From Immersiella caudata (taxonomy: Eukaryota > Ascomycota > Sordariomycetes > Sordariales > Lasiosphaeriaceae): 64,000 nucleotides of DNA. A model generated the notes under the pieces. The model did no database searches, was not told the origin of the DNA, and saw only the letters and a program-made list of their open reading frames with translations. Positions 51,848 through 63,725 of this stretch are shown here, piece after piece. The DNA is taken from NCBI GenBank assembly GCA_030512335.1, contig JAULSU010000002.1, positions 5,146,001 to 5,210,000 of the forward strand, given 5' to 3'. A program made the translations under genes and the position numbers. Position 1 is the first letter of the stretch, and each line of letters begins with the position of its first letter.

Positions 51848-52269
51848 CGTGAATGGGCGTAGCGTGTGCGTGCGACGTGAGATGGTTTTGCGATGACGCT
51901 GCGGGAGTAGAATAGCGATCGATGCTTTTGTCGCTGTCACGAAGCGAGACAATCTTATCAGACAGGCTCGAAAAAAAAGGCGGGGGATGAAGGCAGAATT
52001 TTCCAGGGGCGGCCGCCTGGGGTGTCACGTGGGATGCACGGGGTCCACTCGGCCCAGACTCTCGGTCAGCCACAACCGCGAACCGAGGTCGGCATCCATC
52101 TTGGCTCCGCTCCCAAGCTCCGGCAGGCAATTGTCGTGTGACGGGATCCGGCGTCAATTGAGTTGTGGAGGAGAATCACTGTCAACGGCGTCTCATCACT
52201 CAACGTAAACCTCCAAATGGCGCTCGACCCCTAAACCCTCCAAGAAACATCTCGCTATCAACACCCACC
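51848..52269. promoter_or_regulatory. Divergent promoter of rpb12 and the HIT gene
   Basis: 422 bp between opposed start codons. No TATA is obvious. It probably serves both genes; no specific sites are assigned. Confidence 0.4.
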
Positions 52270-52872
52270 ATGACGCCCCCCCTCCCCTCCTCTGCTTTCG
52301 ACATCTCAACCTCGAGCTCCGATTCCTCCTGTCCCTTCTGCCACATCGCCCAAACATACCCCCCCTTCTCCCCGCTCTCCCCACCTCCATCAACCTCCCC
52401 CTTGGTCTCCCCAACTCTAACCTCGCCTGCCCCGCAAACCTTCGTCGTCCTCTCCACACCCCTCCTCATTGCCTTCCTCGACATAATGCCCCTCTCCCAA
52501 GGCCACCTCCTCCTCTGTCCTCGCTCGCACGCCCCAAAACTAACCGACGCTTCTGCCTCCGAGGCCCGCGAATTGGGATACTACCTACGAATACTCTCCG
52601 CTGCCGTGGCAAGAGCGACAGACGTGAAAGATTGGAACGTGGTGCAAAATAACGGCATGGCAGCGGCGCAGGTGGTGGAGCATATGCACTTTCATGTGAT
52701 TCCGAGGCCCGGGATGAGGGTTAAGGAGAGGTTTACGAGCACCATGTTTGGGAGGGGTCAGAGGGAGGATTTGGAAGAGGACGAAGGGGCAGAGCTGGCG
52801 GGGATGATCAGGGAGTGTGTGGGCGAGGTGCTGAAGGAGGAGGGAGAGAGAGAAAGGAATGGGAAGCTATGA
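52270..52872 (+). CDS. HIT-family nucleotide hydrolase
   Basis: 200 residues from ATG 52270 (MTPPLPSSAFDIS), the first ATG in frame. A CPFC motif near the N-terminus is a HINT/Aprataxin-branch trait. The histidine triad is EHMHFHVIP, with preceding NNGMAAAQVVEH and MPLSQGHLLLCPRSHAPKL. HIT proteins hydrolyse nucleoside phosphoramidates or dinucleotides. This one resembles the HNT1-like group; the substrate is not certain. A proline-rich insert follows CPFC. A perfect-looking intron lies 19 nt past the stop, in the 3' UTR. Convergent with the aldo-keto reductase gene. Confidence 0.88.
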   Translation: MTPPLPSSAFDISTSSSDSSCPFCHIAQTYPPFSPLSPPPSTSPLVSPTLTSPAPQTFVVLSTPLLIAFLDIMPLSQGHLLLCPRSHAPKLTDASASEARELGYYLRILSAAVARATDVKDWNVVQNNGMAAAQVVEHMHFHVIPRPGMRVKERFTSTMFGRGQREDLEEDEGAELAGMIRECVGEVLKEEGERERNGKL

Positions 52873-52891
52873 GGAGGGTTTCAAGCTGGCG

Positions 52892-52946
52892 GTGAGTGTG
52901 TGTTCACGACTGTCTGATACTTTTGTCTAACTGGTTGTTTGTCTAG
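52892..52946 (+). other. Probable 3' UTR intron of the HIT gene
   Basis: GTGAGT donor, CTAAC branch at 52927-52931 and a TTTGTCTAG acceptor give a 55-nt intron, of the usual size here, starting 19 nt after the stop codon. That is close enough that nonsense-mediated decay would not be expected. Confidence 0.55.
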
Positions 52947-52970
52947 ATGCAGCGATGTAATACCCGTCGA

Positions 52971-53922
52971 TTACTCGTCGTCGCCGAAGAAGACCTTGAT
53001 GGGCAGCCAACTATCGCCGCACACCTTGAAACGGTCGGGGATCGCGTCAATCTTGGAAATCTCCTCGTCAGTCAAGCTCCAGCCGTCGAGATCGAAGTTG
53101 GCATCGATACGAGATGGTGTGACGCTCTTGGGAAGCACGCTCCAACCCTTTTGGATGCCCCACAGGAGGAGGACTTGCGCCGGAGGTTTGCCCTTGGCCT
53201 TGGCGATCTTCTCAAGAGTGGCATTGTTGGAAAGGGGCGAGTCTGTGCTACCCAATGGGGAGTAGCCCGAGCTGTGAATGCCCTTGGAAGTGTTATAGGC
53301 GACGAGTTTGGGGCTGGGGTTGCCGGGGTGGAGCTCGATCTGGTTGACGGCCGGTACAACCTTGCTGCTAGGGTCGTTAAGAAGTCGCTCGAGGTTCTTG
53401 ATGGCGAAGTTGCTGACACCAATAGCCCTAACTTTGTCGGTGCCGACCAGCTTCTGCAGCTCGCGCCATGTGTCCACAAAGTCCCAGTCGGGGTAGTGCT
53501 TCTTGGAATCGTTGGGGTCGGTGCTGCTTGGCCAGTGCATCAGGTACAGGTCGACATAGCTGGTTCCCAGATTCTTGAGCGACTGGTCGATGGCCTCAGC
53601 TACGCGCTTGTGGTCCGGGTTGTTGAGCTTGGTGGTCAGGAAGATCTCCTCCCGTGGGACACCTGACGCCCGGATGCCCTCGCCGACCTCTTTCTCGTTG
53701 CCATATGCGAAAGCCGTGTCGATGTGGCGGTATCCAGCCTTGAGAGCAGCCTCGACGGCCTTGCCTACCTCGCCAGGCTGCGACTGCCAAGTCCCGAGGC
53801 CGATGGCGGGAATCGAGGCGCCCGTATTGAGCTTGAAAGTCTTACTTGAAGCTGGATGTCAGCGAGTCTACCCATCAAAACTCCAATTGAGTCACCTACG
53901 CGGTGTTCTTGATGCTCGCCAT
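52971..53922 (-). CDS. Aldo-keto reductase (Gcy1/Ypr1-like)
   Basis: 298 residues in two exons. Exon 1 (53922-53900) encodes only MASIKNT plus two bases; after a 55-nt intron (GTAGGT donor, CTGAC branch, CTTCAAG acceptor) exon 2 continues KTFKLNTGASIPAIGLGTWQ. Family signs: GYRHIDTAFAYGNE with catalytic Asp and Tyr, FLTTKL with Lys, DLYLMHWP with His, IGVSNF, and LPKSVTPSRIDANF near the NADPH site. These cytoplasmic enzymes reduce aldehydes and ketones such as glyceraldehyde with NADPH. The exact substrate is unknown. The sequence ends VFFGDDE. Confidence 0.93.
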
Positions 53923-54924
53923 TCTGTATTGCGCTGCGTTGTTCGTGAAAGAGTGGAAAAGGGGGCGGCGATATCGGGCGTTGGCGGGGTGGAGGGGTGA
54001 GGCAAGTCTGAGAGTGGGGGAAAGCCTCAACTGCATCCCAGCGGCGGCCCGATTTCTTCTTATACGAGCTAGTTGCGGCGTGAATAGAACTCGGGCTGTT
54101 ATTCCCGTTGCGGCAACCTCTTATATGATTCGCCTCTAAGCGCTGGATGGATCGTGAAAGTTCCGCCTTTGGAAGCTGTTGGAGACTGAAAAGGCGGCTC
54201 CACCTTAGTCTGACACGCAAATCAGACGATCAGGAACATACGAAGTACAGCACAAACGAATCACTCGACGGTAGACATGAAAACATAGCGTCATCGAGTG
54301 TTCTCATCCCGATCAACAGGTCAGGCTCAATGTCCTGGCGGTTCGTCCCGCAGAGGGGGACCCCGCGAACCCCTCCCGTTCTGTCTATGACGATGTTTCG
54401 CCGCATCAAAGTGCCATTGATGCCAGCTCGGCATGCCCCGCTTCTGCTGAGACGGTGGACCTGCTTGAAACCTCAAGCGCGTCAATCACGGTCTTTGGAA
54501 CGCCCAATCGGAATCGCTTGACCCGAACCGGAGACACCTTTGCGGTTGATCGGGTTTGCTGCGTGTGTTGACATTGTGTACCGCCCCTTTTTGCCGTTTT
54601 GGAGCGTGCGAGACGGATACGAAGCGGCGGAAAACCGTTACTGAGTGACAAGGATAGGATAGCGTCGTCAAATTGGATGGAATAATTCTGCGGACGACAA
54701 CTTGCCATCCATTCCATGTCATAAAGGAACAAATCTATGGTAAATGGCTTGTACGGACAATAAACACCACCGTCGCAAACCGGGAAAGCTAACTGGGCCG
54801 GTGTAGTTTTTGAGTATCGGTGCCAGCGATCCTAACTACGCTCCACATCGGAGAGGCTTCCCGCTCCCAATACAAGAAATACGTCTCAGTCGTCAATTTT
54901 TACCCACCAACTCCTTGTATCAGG
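53923..54924. other. Intergenic region, nothing recognised
   Basis: 1.0 kb between the aldo-keto reductase start and the 3' end of the ChAPs gene. It should hold one promoter and one 3' UTR. No tRNA or repeat is visible. Confidence 0.5.
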
Positions 54925-57243
54925 CTAGCCATCTGTGCCGCTGCTCCTGAAAGTTGCGCACAGCGCAGCATAATGATGCGTGAGGTCGAGGACGTTCTGC
55001 GGAAGGTTCGTAGCCTGGATTATGCTCCTAACCTTCACAGCTCCCTCATCCTCAATGAGCTGCCGGATGGTGTGCAGCAACTCAGGAGAGAACTCGCTAT
55101 ACCACCGATACTGCCACGTAACCAGACGGATCGTGGCAGCCACCGCGTCTCGTGTGTTCTTCGTCTTCTCGAACACCTTCAAGATGCCCGACAGTGCCTT
55201 GGGGCTGAAGCGCAGCGACAGGCACGCCCTGTACGCCTCAACAGCTTCGTCGACGTGCTGCAGGCGCTCCGCCAGGCTACCGAGAATCTCCCATTCCTCA
55301 GCCGACTTCTTGTACTGCATGCTCTGAGCACGGTATTGAGCCATTTGCGTGCGCCATATCGTGTAGACGCGGAGATCCTCGTAAAGCACCATGAACAGGC
55401 TGTCCAACCAGCGTTCGCACAGACGCTTGTTGTTAAGCCGCGAGAAGTGGTCCTCTTCGCCCTGCGGAGAGTTAGTGACTGGGCGGCAGCATGGACGCAT
55501 TGTGCAATCTTCGCGAACTGCGGACTTACATTTTCAGCATCCTTCTTTACGTCCTCCGGAGGCACGGCGCTTGACGGCCTTTCGATTTCCTTTCCTTTGC
55601 CGTTGGTCCCAAGGCTCGGCTCCTCGTCCTTCTCATCCTCCCTTTCGTCATCATCCTCATCCTCAGATCCGTCTGAAGCGTTACCGTTTGTGGCGGGGTC
55701 CGGGGTTCCCCTGAGCCCATCGGTGCTAGCGTTGCGCTTTGCATTCGGCTGCGACGTGTCTTGTTTCTCGCTCCGGTACTCGTCTTCCATGACAAACACG
55801 TTACTCCGGATCTTGAGCAACTGATCCCATCCAATCTTCGCCGTCATCTCGGTGAGAATACCATACGCTTGCTTGAAGGTGCCGCGGTATGCTGATGCTC
55901 GGAGATTAAGTAGACTGGGGTCGACTTGTTCTGAGTATCTGGACTCGGGCTCGCTGTCGATTTCGTCCAGTCTTGTTTCGGGCAGTGTGGGAAGGCTGAC
56001 GTCTTTTGGTTCCGGCATGATGGGCGCATCTTTGTCTTGATAAGTGAACATGGGACACGAGTTGAGAATGGTGAGTGCGTTCTCCCAGTCCTCCATGGCC
56101 ACATAGACCTGAGCCAGCCTGGCCCATGTTCCGAACTCGCTCGGCGCCGCGATCGTGCTCCGGTCTGCGCAGCCCAGAGCCATGCGAAGTCTTTCTTCTT
56201 TCTGTTCAGCCAGAGCGGCGGTTTCGGCCTTCTTCAAAAGAAATTCGGCTTGCGTGTCTAACATGACGTAGTCCATGGGAGATTGCTTGAGGGCTTCGTG
56301 AAGGACGCGAACGCCTTCGACTTCTTCGTTGCCCATGAAGAGGACCTTGGCAAGGAGAGATGCAACTTCAGGGTTCTGGGTCCGAAGCTTCTCGAAGAGG
56401 TTGATGCCAGACGCGTAGCGCCCGGTAGTACTGAAGTATTTCAAGAGGCCAGTAGTCAGATGGTTGGAGACGTTGTTGGGAACCTGGACGACGGAGTCAG
56501 AACCAAGCTGCCACCCTCTGAAGAAGAGCTGCTCGGCCGCGCTGAGGAACCTGTGTTCTGTCTCGGTGTTGGTGACTGGGTTGAATCGCCTGACGCCCAT
56601 GATCTTTCTGATAGTCTCGCCAGTTCCGTCATCCGCATAGGAGTATGCCCGAAGTACGCTACACAAGTATGTCTCTAGCCAGAGCTCCTCGGTAGCTTTG
56701 CGCTTCTCGCCCCGCTCGTCGATGCAGTAGCTCTCCACAGAGCCGGGGAATGGGGCGTGCACACGCATGTCGACTCGAGAGAAGGCATTGTAGCAGCTAC
56801 CAAACGTGTTAGAGGAGGTTCAACGAGTTATCTCAGGGCGAACTCATACCAGTAGGTGCCTTCAACTGTCTTGGTAGTTGCCGACTGGCCAAACTCCTTG
56901 TACGTCAAGGTATTGATGTAAGCGGCAAGACTGGCCGAGGATGACGCATCCACTCCAGTGACATGGTGATAGACACCAATCTATGAGGTTCGAATTAGAC
57001 ACAGCGGTTGCGCTTTGAAGCCTGACGAGACTAACTTGTTTGCCGGGGTTCCTGAGGGGTTGCTTGAGGAGGTGGACAAGATCGGGAGGACCAAGCTCGC
57101 GCAACGAACTGAGGGACTCTGTGCGGGAATCAATGGATTCGTGCAATATTTCCTCGGTGATCCTAGAATGGGGGTGTTAGCCTCGAGGTGTTTCTGGGGT
57201 TGTTGGCGGATGCAACATACTCGGGGACCGCTGGCGCAACCAT
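54925..57243 (-). CDS. ChAPs-family exomer subunit (Chs5p-Arf1p-binding protein; Bch1/Bud7/Chs6 type)
   Basis: 694 residues in five exons (57243-57221, 57162-57036, 56980-56850, 56796-55530, 55461-54925), introns 58, 55, 53 and 68 nt, all with good signals and matching phase. Family signatures: GPPDLVHLLKQP, YHHVTGVDASSSASLAAYIN, TYKEFGQS, FSRVDMRVHAPFPGSVESYC, FNPVTNTETEHRF. TPR-like helices fill the middle (EEVEGVRVLHEALKQSPMDY, WARLAQVYVAMEDWENALTI). An acidic insert (DGSEDEDDDERED) precedes the last intron. ChAPs form the exomer coat at the trans-Golgi with Chs5 and export chitin synthase and other cargo. The first exon is only 23 nt. Divergent from hir3. Confidence 0.95.
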
Positions 57244-57795
57244 TGCGACGAGACGCCCCAACCCAGGGGGGAGTGTTTTCACCGCAAGCGCGGGTCGCAG
57301 CGCTGGTGTTGAGCTCAAAGTGTACTATTTCGACCGTTCGCAGACGCCGGCGCAATTGTGCGATAGCTCAACAAGCCCGGGACGTTGACGAACTTAGACT
57401 ACCGAATATCGTCCTTTGTGCATCGACGTCGCTGGATGACAGTGCATGATTGCTGGCAGCTTCCCAGGCGGGTCTAGGAACCTAGCTCAGGAGCACGGGC
57501 CCCTCAACGTTGAGGTTGCGCTGGAGCTTGCGCCACATATCCAATTAGCGTTGCTGGCACGGTGTGGCTCGCTGCATCTGTGCACCCGTAAAGTTTTAGG
57601 TACCCCTGTCCAAGTCGCGTCTCCTGCGACGCCGTGCCGCCGCGATTGACGGGCGTGGGAGCGGAACTGCACTTTAATTTTGAAGCGCAAGAGACAGAAA
57701 AATCGACACAATTTGCAGGGCGCTGCGCTCTTCGGTGTATCAATCAACGCTCTAGAAGCAGGGCTACATGCTATTGCTACGGTGGCTTGGGCAAG
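57244..57795. promoter_or_regulatory. Divergent promoter of the ChAPs gene and hir3
   Basis: 552 bp between two outward-facing genes. No TATA is evident. It presumably contains both leaders. Confidence 0.4.
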
Positions 57796-60700
57796 ATGGT
57801 CTGTTGGGGCACACTCTAAGAGTTGCAGTGCTAGTCTGACCGTTCTGCAGCCAGCCTTCACAGCGCTCAACGTCGAGCCGGAGGAGACAGGTATCGTTGA
57901 GGAAGTCGATACCACCAGAGAGCTCCAGGTTTGCGCGCACTCGCATAACCCCTATTCCTCTAAATACTAAACACTTCTCGGCCAGGTCGACGATGCGCTC
58001 AAGCTATTTCAGAATGCGCTGAAGCTACATTCCCAAGGACCCCAGTTCTTCGACGACGCTGCCGACGCCTACGACGCCCTCTTCGAGTCCGAGATCTTCA
58101 AGTATCCAGAGGCCAAGACAGAGTATGAGCGCAACGAGAGACGCCCAGACGGCTCGTTTGTCAACGAGCCCGTCTTCACCCCAGGGCTTGATGTAGTGGG
58201 CGCAGACGTTGATGGGGTCGGAAGCAGCCTTCCCCAGGCGTACTATCTCTCCTACAAAAACCACGGCCAATTCGTCGTCGATCGTATCCGAAACAAGGCG
58301 CACACTACACCGGGCCCGCGCGACGCCGTTTTCGAAGATGCCGCCGTGCAAGCTGATGGCCAAAAGGCTCTTGACGACTTCAATGCGGCATTGGATCGTG
58401 ATCCGTCTGATGCGGATCTCTGGAGGAAGACGGCGCGGGTGGCTGCATTTCTGAAGAGTGCACGAATGAGCCGCTACAGTTTGGAGGCTGCCATCGAGCT
58501 GGATGACGACCCTGCAGTGGCGGAAGTTGACCCGCCGTCTCTGGCAGAAGGCTTCGCTGGGGCGCAACTCAAGGAACAGCTCGATGTTCTTGGCGATGAG
58601 ATGGCACTGAGTCACCCTATAATGAAACCATTCGTGGAAAGGGGTTTGCCGCCGTACTTGGAACGGTACAAGGATCCAATATCGTTCCTACCGAACCCAA
58701 CGAAGCAGCTTGCAGTCAAGAAGGCTGAGCCAGCGGAGTCCTCAATAGGGCCGCTCGTCATCGAGGTTCCAAGCAGGACTTGGACAGAATTAGGCATGGC
58801 GCTGGTTTCCTTCACGATCGACAACGGCCTTTCAGGACGAGCCGTAACCCTAGAGGTCCCCGACGGGGCCTCTGAGACGGATCTGCAGATGGAGATAGAT
58901 AGGCAACTGCAGCCTCCCGAATCTTCGCCTGCCCCTGAAGGAGCGGATGGGACTCCAACAGAGTCGGCGGCTGCGGACAAGCCGAAAGAGCCAAATGCGG
59001 TTACCGAAGAGCCTGTGGCAATGGCTGACACGACTGCGGCAGCAGACCAGCAGCCTCCCAATGACCGTGGGGCTTCGCAGTCGTCAAGGAAACGTTCCCA
59101 GTCAGCAGCAGGCCTTCCAGATGCGCAAGAGGAAGAGGGCGGTGATGTCAAGAGAAGCAAAAGAACAAGACGCCGAGACACCACGCAAATGGAGGAGGTT
59201 ATGGATACGGCAACTCTTCTGGCCACGCAAATACAGCCGTTCCAAGCAGCCGATCAGAATCTGTTCACAAAAACCAAGGACCTCCTTGAAAACCTGGGAG
59301 TGACAGACTCGGTAACTCTTGATCGAATCGCCGAAATTCTGGAGTCGTGCGCATCAGAAGATCGAACCGGCAAGATCCAAAATCTGGCCACGAATGACCT
59401 GCGTGAAGCAATCCTCAAGTTTGACGAGGACACAGCAAATATATTGCTCAGCAAGCAGGAAACAACCAAGATCAGCCTCTCTGCATTTCTGGAGCACTCC
59501 AAGTCAGCTCCCCAGCGGGCGCTGGAGGCGCCAGCATTCGACGACACGGAAGGCCTGGCCGCGTTTGTGAAGGAGTTCAACACGTGTTGGGGTACGGTGC
59601 ACGATGCTGCCTACGAGTACGTGAAGCACCTCTCGAGAAGCTATGACAAATTCAAATGGTCGGATCAAACCAAGACAACCTTCGTCCAGCTCATCAGCCG
59701 CCTGGACGGGAGCATCTATGAAAGGACTGTCTATGGTCTATCTTTATGCCAGACAGCCGAAGATGATGCGGAGGCGTTGTTGGAGATGGCTCAGCTTGTA
59801 TTGATGCTGTTCGAGCTTCACCTGGACGTTTACGAACGGATCACGAACCCCAACAGTGCCGTGGAGCTGGGCAAAAGAGTAGAGGCCCGAGGACGTCTTG
59901 ACCGATGGATGAGTCTTGCGACAGACATCGCTCAGCGTCGTTCCCAGGACGCAGATGACGAACTATCGATTCGTTATCTCTGGGCGTCCGTCCTCACTGC
60001 GGCCCTTAGCAAAGATATTCAAAGGGACCACATCATCGCCTGCTGGCACGGCTTACGGGATCATCTTGCCGATACCCCAGTTGGAGAGATTTTACTCCCC
60101 AACAATGCCGTGATGCCTGAGATCTCCACGGTGGCTGTGGAGCGGGAGATATCCAAGCTGACTACGCTGGACTTCTTTATGGGCCTATTCCAGGATGACC
60201 AGGCCGACCCGGTCTCGGTGATTGACACATTGGAGCCGGTTCTGAACCCAGACTCGGTTTTTGTCAACGCTCCTGCTCCCGACGAATCGCAGGCTAACGC
60301 CGTCAACGCCGTCAACGGCGAGGCAGCTAAGCTAAAAGTGGTAAAACAGCCCATCAAAGACTGTGCCGGCTCTTGGTTGCGCGACCTTTGGAAGTTCCTC
60401 CAGAACAGCAGCACAGACATGCGACTGCTGCTCTGGGCCAGGCTCGGCGAGTCTTATGGCAAGATCAAGTACACGACGAAGCAGTTTTCGTGCTTCCTTC
60501 GGAGCATGGAGACTATTGTCGCCGACCTGGAGCGTGAGGATTACGCAAATACGCCGGCCGAGTCGAGAAAGGCCCTCTTCATGACGAACCTGAAAGCACT
60601 CGACGACCTCACCATTCAGTCTCTTCATCTCGCGCTCAATGACAACAGCTCATTCGACATCATTGATGAGGACCATCTCAGGGCTACCCTGTCCGCGCTT

Positions 60701-63694
60701 GCCAAAGTAAACTGCCTCCTCCACATTGCGGCAATGCACGAGGATGAGATTCGCATCGGCATGACGCAGCCGTCCGCGAACGGGGCGACGTACACGGCGT
60801 TCCTCACCAAGTTGCGGGAGATGCAGGTCCGGACATGGTCGCTCCAGTACACAGTCCTCAAGGTGGGCGTCTATCAGCACGGGAACATGTTCCCGAAGCC
60901 TGAGAATGACCTCGCCGAGTACCTGTCCGCTGTTCATCAGGTCCTGGGGCTCCGAAAGTGCTGCAAGGCGTCCAACAAGATCTTCCTCAAGATGATGCGC
61001 GTCGAACTGCTGAAGCAAAAGAACATTGAGAACTGGGAAGACTACCTCGGTCAAGTTCTATATGACCTCCACGGGCTCAAACTCGGCGTCGGTATTTGGG
61101 ACGTGCAGGATCACGGCTGTCCCTCCGAGACACTGGAGAAACGGCAGGCCATGTCCCTGGTTGACAAGATCACGGTCCTCGCCAATAGGATGACGATGAA
61201 GGACCTCCTCAAGTCGGATCTCAAGACAACCATCGACCACATGCAGCAGGCCATAGGGTCAACCAAGTCAAACCCCCAGATGATTCTCAACCTCCGCAAC
61301 TTCACCGAATACATGAAAACACCAATTCATCCTTTGCATCTTTACCAGGCGCTGACAGGGAACATCGACCTCGACGCCGTCACCATCAATACGCCGGAGA
61401 GCGCCCTGGCAAAGCAAGGATGGTTCTTTTTGCTAGGCATGATCGCCCTGACGAAATTCAAGGGGGTCGATCTCAACCGTCGTCAGACGCCGGGCGCTAC
61501 GGACGACCTGCGTATTGGGGCGGCGTTTCTTCGCCAGCAGCTGCAATTTACGCCCGATCGGTGGGATGCCTGGTTTCGCCTGGCTGAGTGCTTCGACTAC
61601 GAGCTGGATGAGGCCGTTCTCTGGACTGCTGACAAGATGAATAAGGACCGCGCAGACCTGGTCAAATTCCAGCGCAACTCGATTCACTGCTACACGCTGG
61701 CGCTGTCGCACTCCTATGCGTGGGCCTCAGATCCCCTTGCCTTTGTGGCCTCCGAAGAAGATGCCGACGCCCTCTACGACCTCTACCACGAATTCGGCAT
61801 GCGATTGTACGCATCCAGTCGCGAGCCGTTCGCCATGGAGCCATTTCAACACGCGGAACAGGAGCGGTTCTTCATCGAGACCGAGGGTGCCGGAACGTAC
61901 AAAAGAATCCTCCATCAGGAAATGTCGGATTATCAGGTGTGGAAGTACGCAGCCAATCTGTTTCGAAAAGCCATGGCAGGCAAGCCAAAGGATTGGAAGA
62001 ATCCATATATGATTGCCAAATGCCTGTGGAAAATGTACCAAAAGCCCCTTGAGAGCCTACCCCCCAACAGTCGGTCCAAGCGCCCCGCGGTTCAGGATGT
62101 CATCCGGGCTCTGGAGAGGTCCGTCGAAGTTGTCGCCGCTTTACCCAAGCCTCGTCACGGCCAAGACCCCGTTCTTGAACCGCACTACAAGATCCTCTCA
62201 GTCATCCACAAGCTGGTCTCTCGCGGGGACCTGCCTGCTCAGGAGGGCGCGGGCATTCTCCAGCGTCAGCCATACGCCCCTGATCACGGCGCCGAGGTCA
62301 AGATTGCCAATTCCGAGGATTGGGAGATGTACGTGATCAAATCGTTGCGCTTCTTACGGGACAAAGATAAGTCGAACTGGCAGCACCGGCTCATCATGCG
62401 GCACGCCCGTATCCTGTTTGATGAGAACGACGCAGAGGGCGGTGGCGGTGGCTACATCGCCGCGAAGGCTGCGTTCGGCGTGCTGCGGGAGAGCATGTTC
62501 ACCAAGACGATGGTGATGAACGTCTGGAAGTGCGACGCCGAGCGACCAGGTCGCCACCACGTCTACACAGAGCAGTATATCCGTTTTATGGTTCGCGTCC
62601 TGGCTGTTATGAACGACAGGGTGAACCTAGAAATGGTTCTGCGCCGTATCCGGAAAAAGGGCGCCGACTTTTACCACTTCAACGAGCTCTGGCAATCGTC
62701 CGTCGTCACGTACGTCAAGATGTTGCGCCAGTCACACAGCATCAGTCTCACGGAGGAAGACGCATTCAAGAGTCTCAGCCCTGAAGATTTTGAAGTGATC
62801 TCGGAGAGAATTAGCGAGTGGGCTGCCACTTCTGCAGCTGAGACTCACAAGACCATGAGTTGCATGAAGGAAGTCATTGAGCTGAAGAAGTTGAACGCCC
62901 AGCTCATGAAGGCGGGATCTATTGACGACTTGATCAGCGATTGCTATTCGGCAATCTATCTCGAGCTCAAGGCCGAACTTCCTGTCCCCGATCAGCCAAT
63001 CCGCACAACAGAGCACAGCCAAACCCGAGACGGCGAGGCTCCGGCTGAGGGCACCCCCGAGCCCATGGCCAAGAAACTGTTCGGCCTTCTCAACCCAGAC
63101 AAAGGAGCCGCTGCCCTCGGTTCTCTACGCGCAGGCTCCGAACAGCCCGAGAAGCCTCTCTCCCACGCAGGAGAACCTGCTCCTCGTGGTCGTCGTCCTG
63201 GCGTAAGACGTCTCGACGTCATACGCAAAGCCGAGCAAGCTGTTCTTCGTGCTGCTGAAGGCCCGCCCAAATCAACCTCCAAGTCACGCATGGGCTCCAT
63301 CTCCAGCGGTAAGAACGCAAACGACGAAGACGAAGGACCTAATGGCGATGACGAGGATGTGGACATGAAAGACGCAAACGAGGGTGAAGGTGATGTCACG
63401 CTCGTTACTAACGGGGACGAGGCGGAGGCCAACGACGAGGGAAGCGATATTTCCAGCCCTCCTGGGAGTGTTCATGATTCTGCGGATGATGAGAGCGACC
63501 TCAGTGACGTCCCAGCAGACTACGAAGATGACGCGCCGCCATCGCTAATGTTTCCTAATTTGCGAAGGAGTGTGGATGCGGGGACGGGGGTTGACACGGA
63601 TAGTAGTGAGAGCAGCGAGGAGGAGGGAAGTACGGATGAGGAGGGCGAGGAAGAGGGCGGAGACGCAGAAGCTACAGAGGGCGAGGGTGAGGGC

Positions 63695-63725
<31 letters not shown>

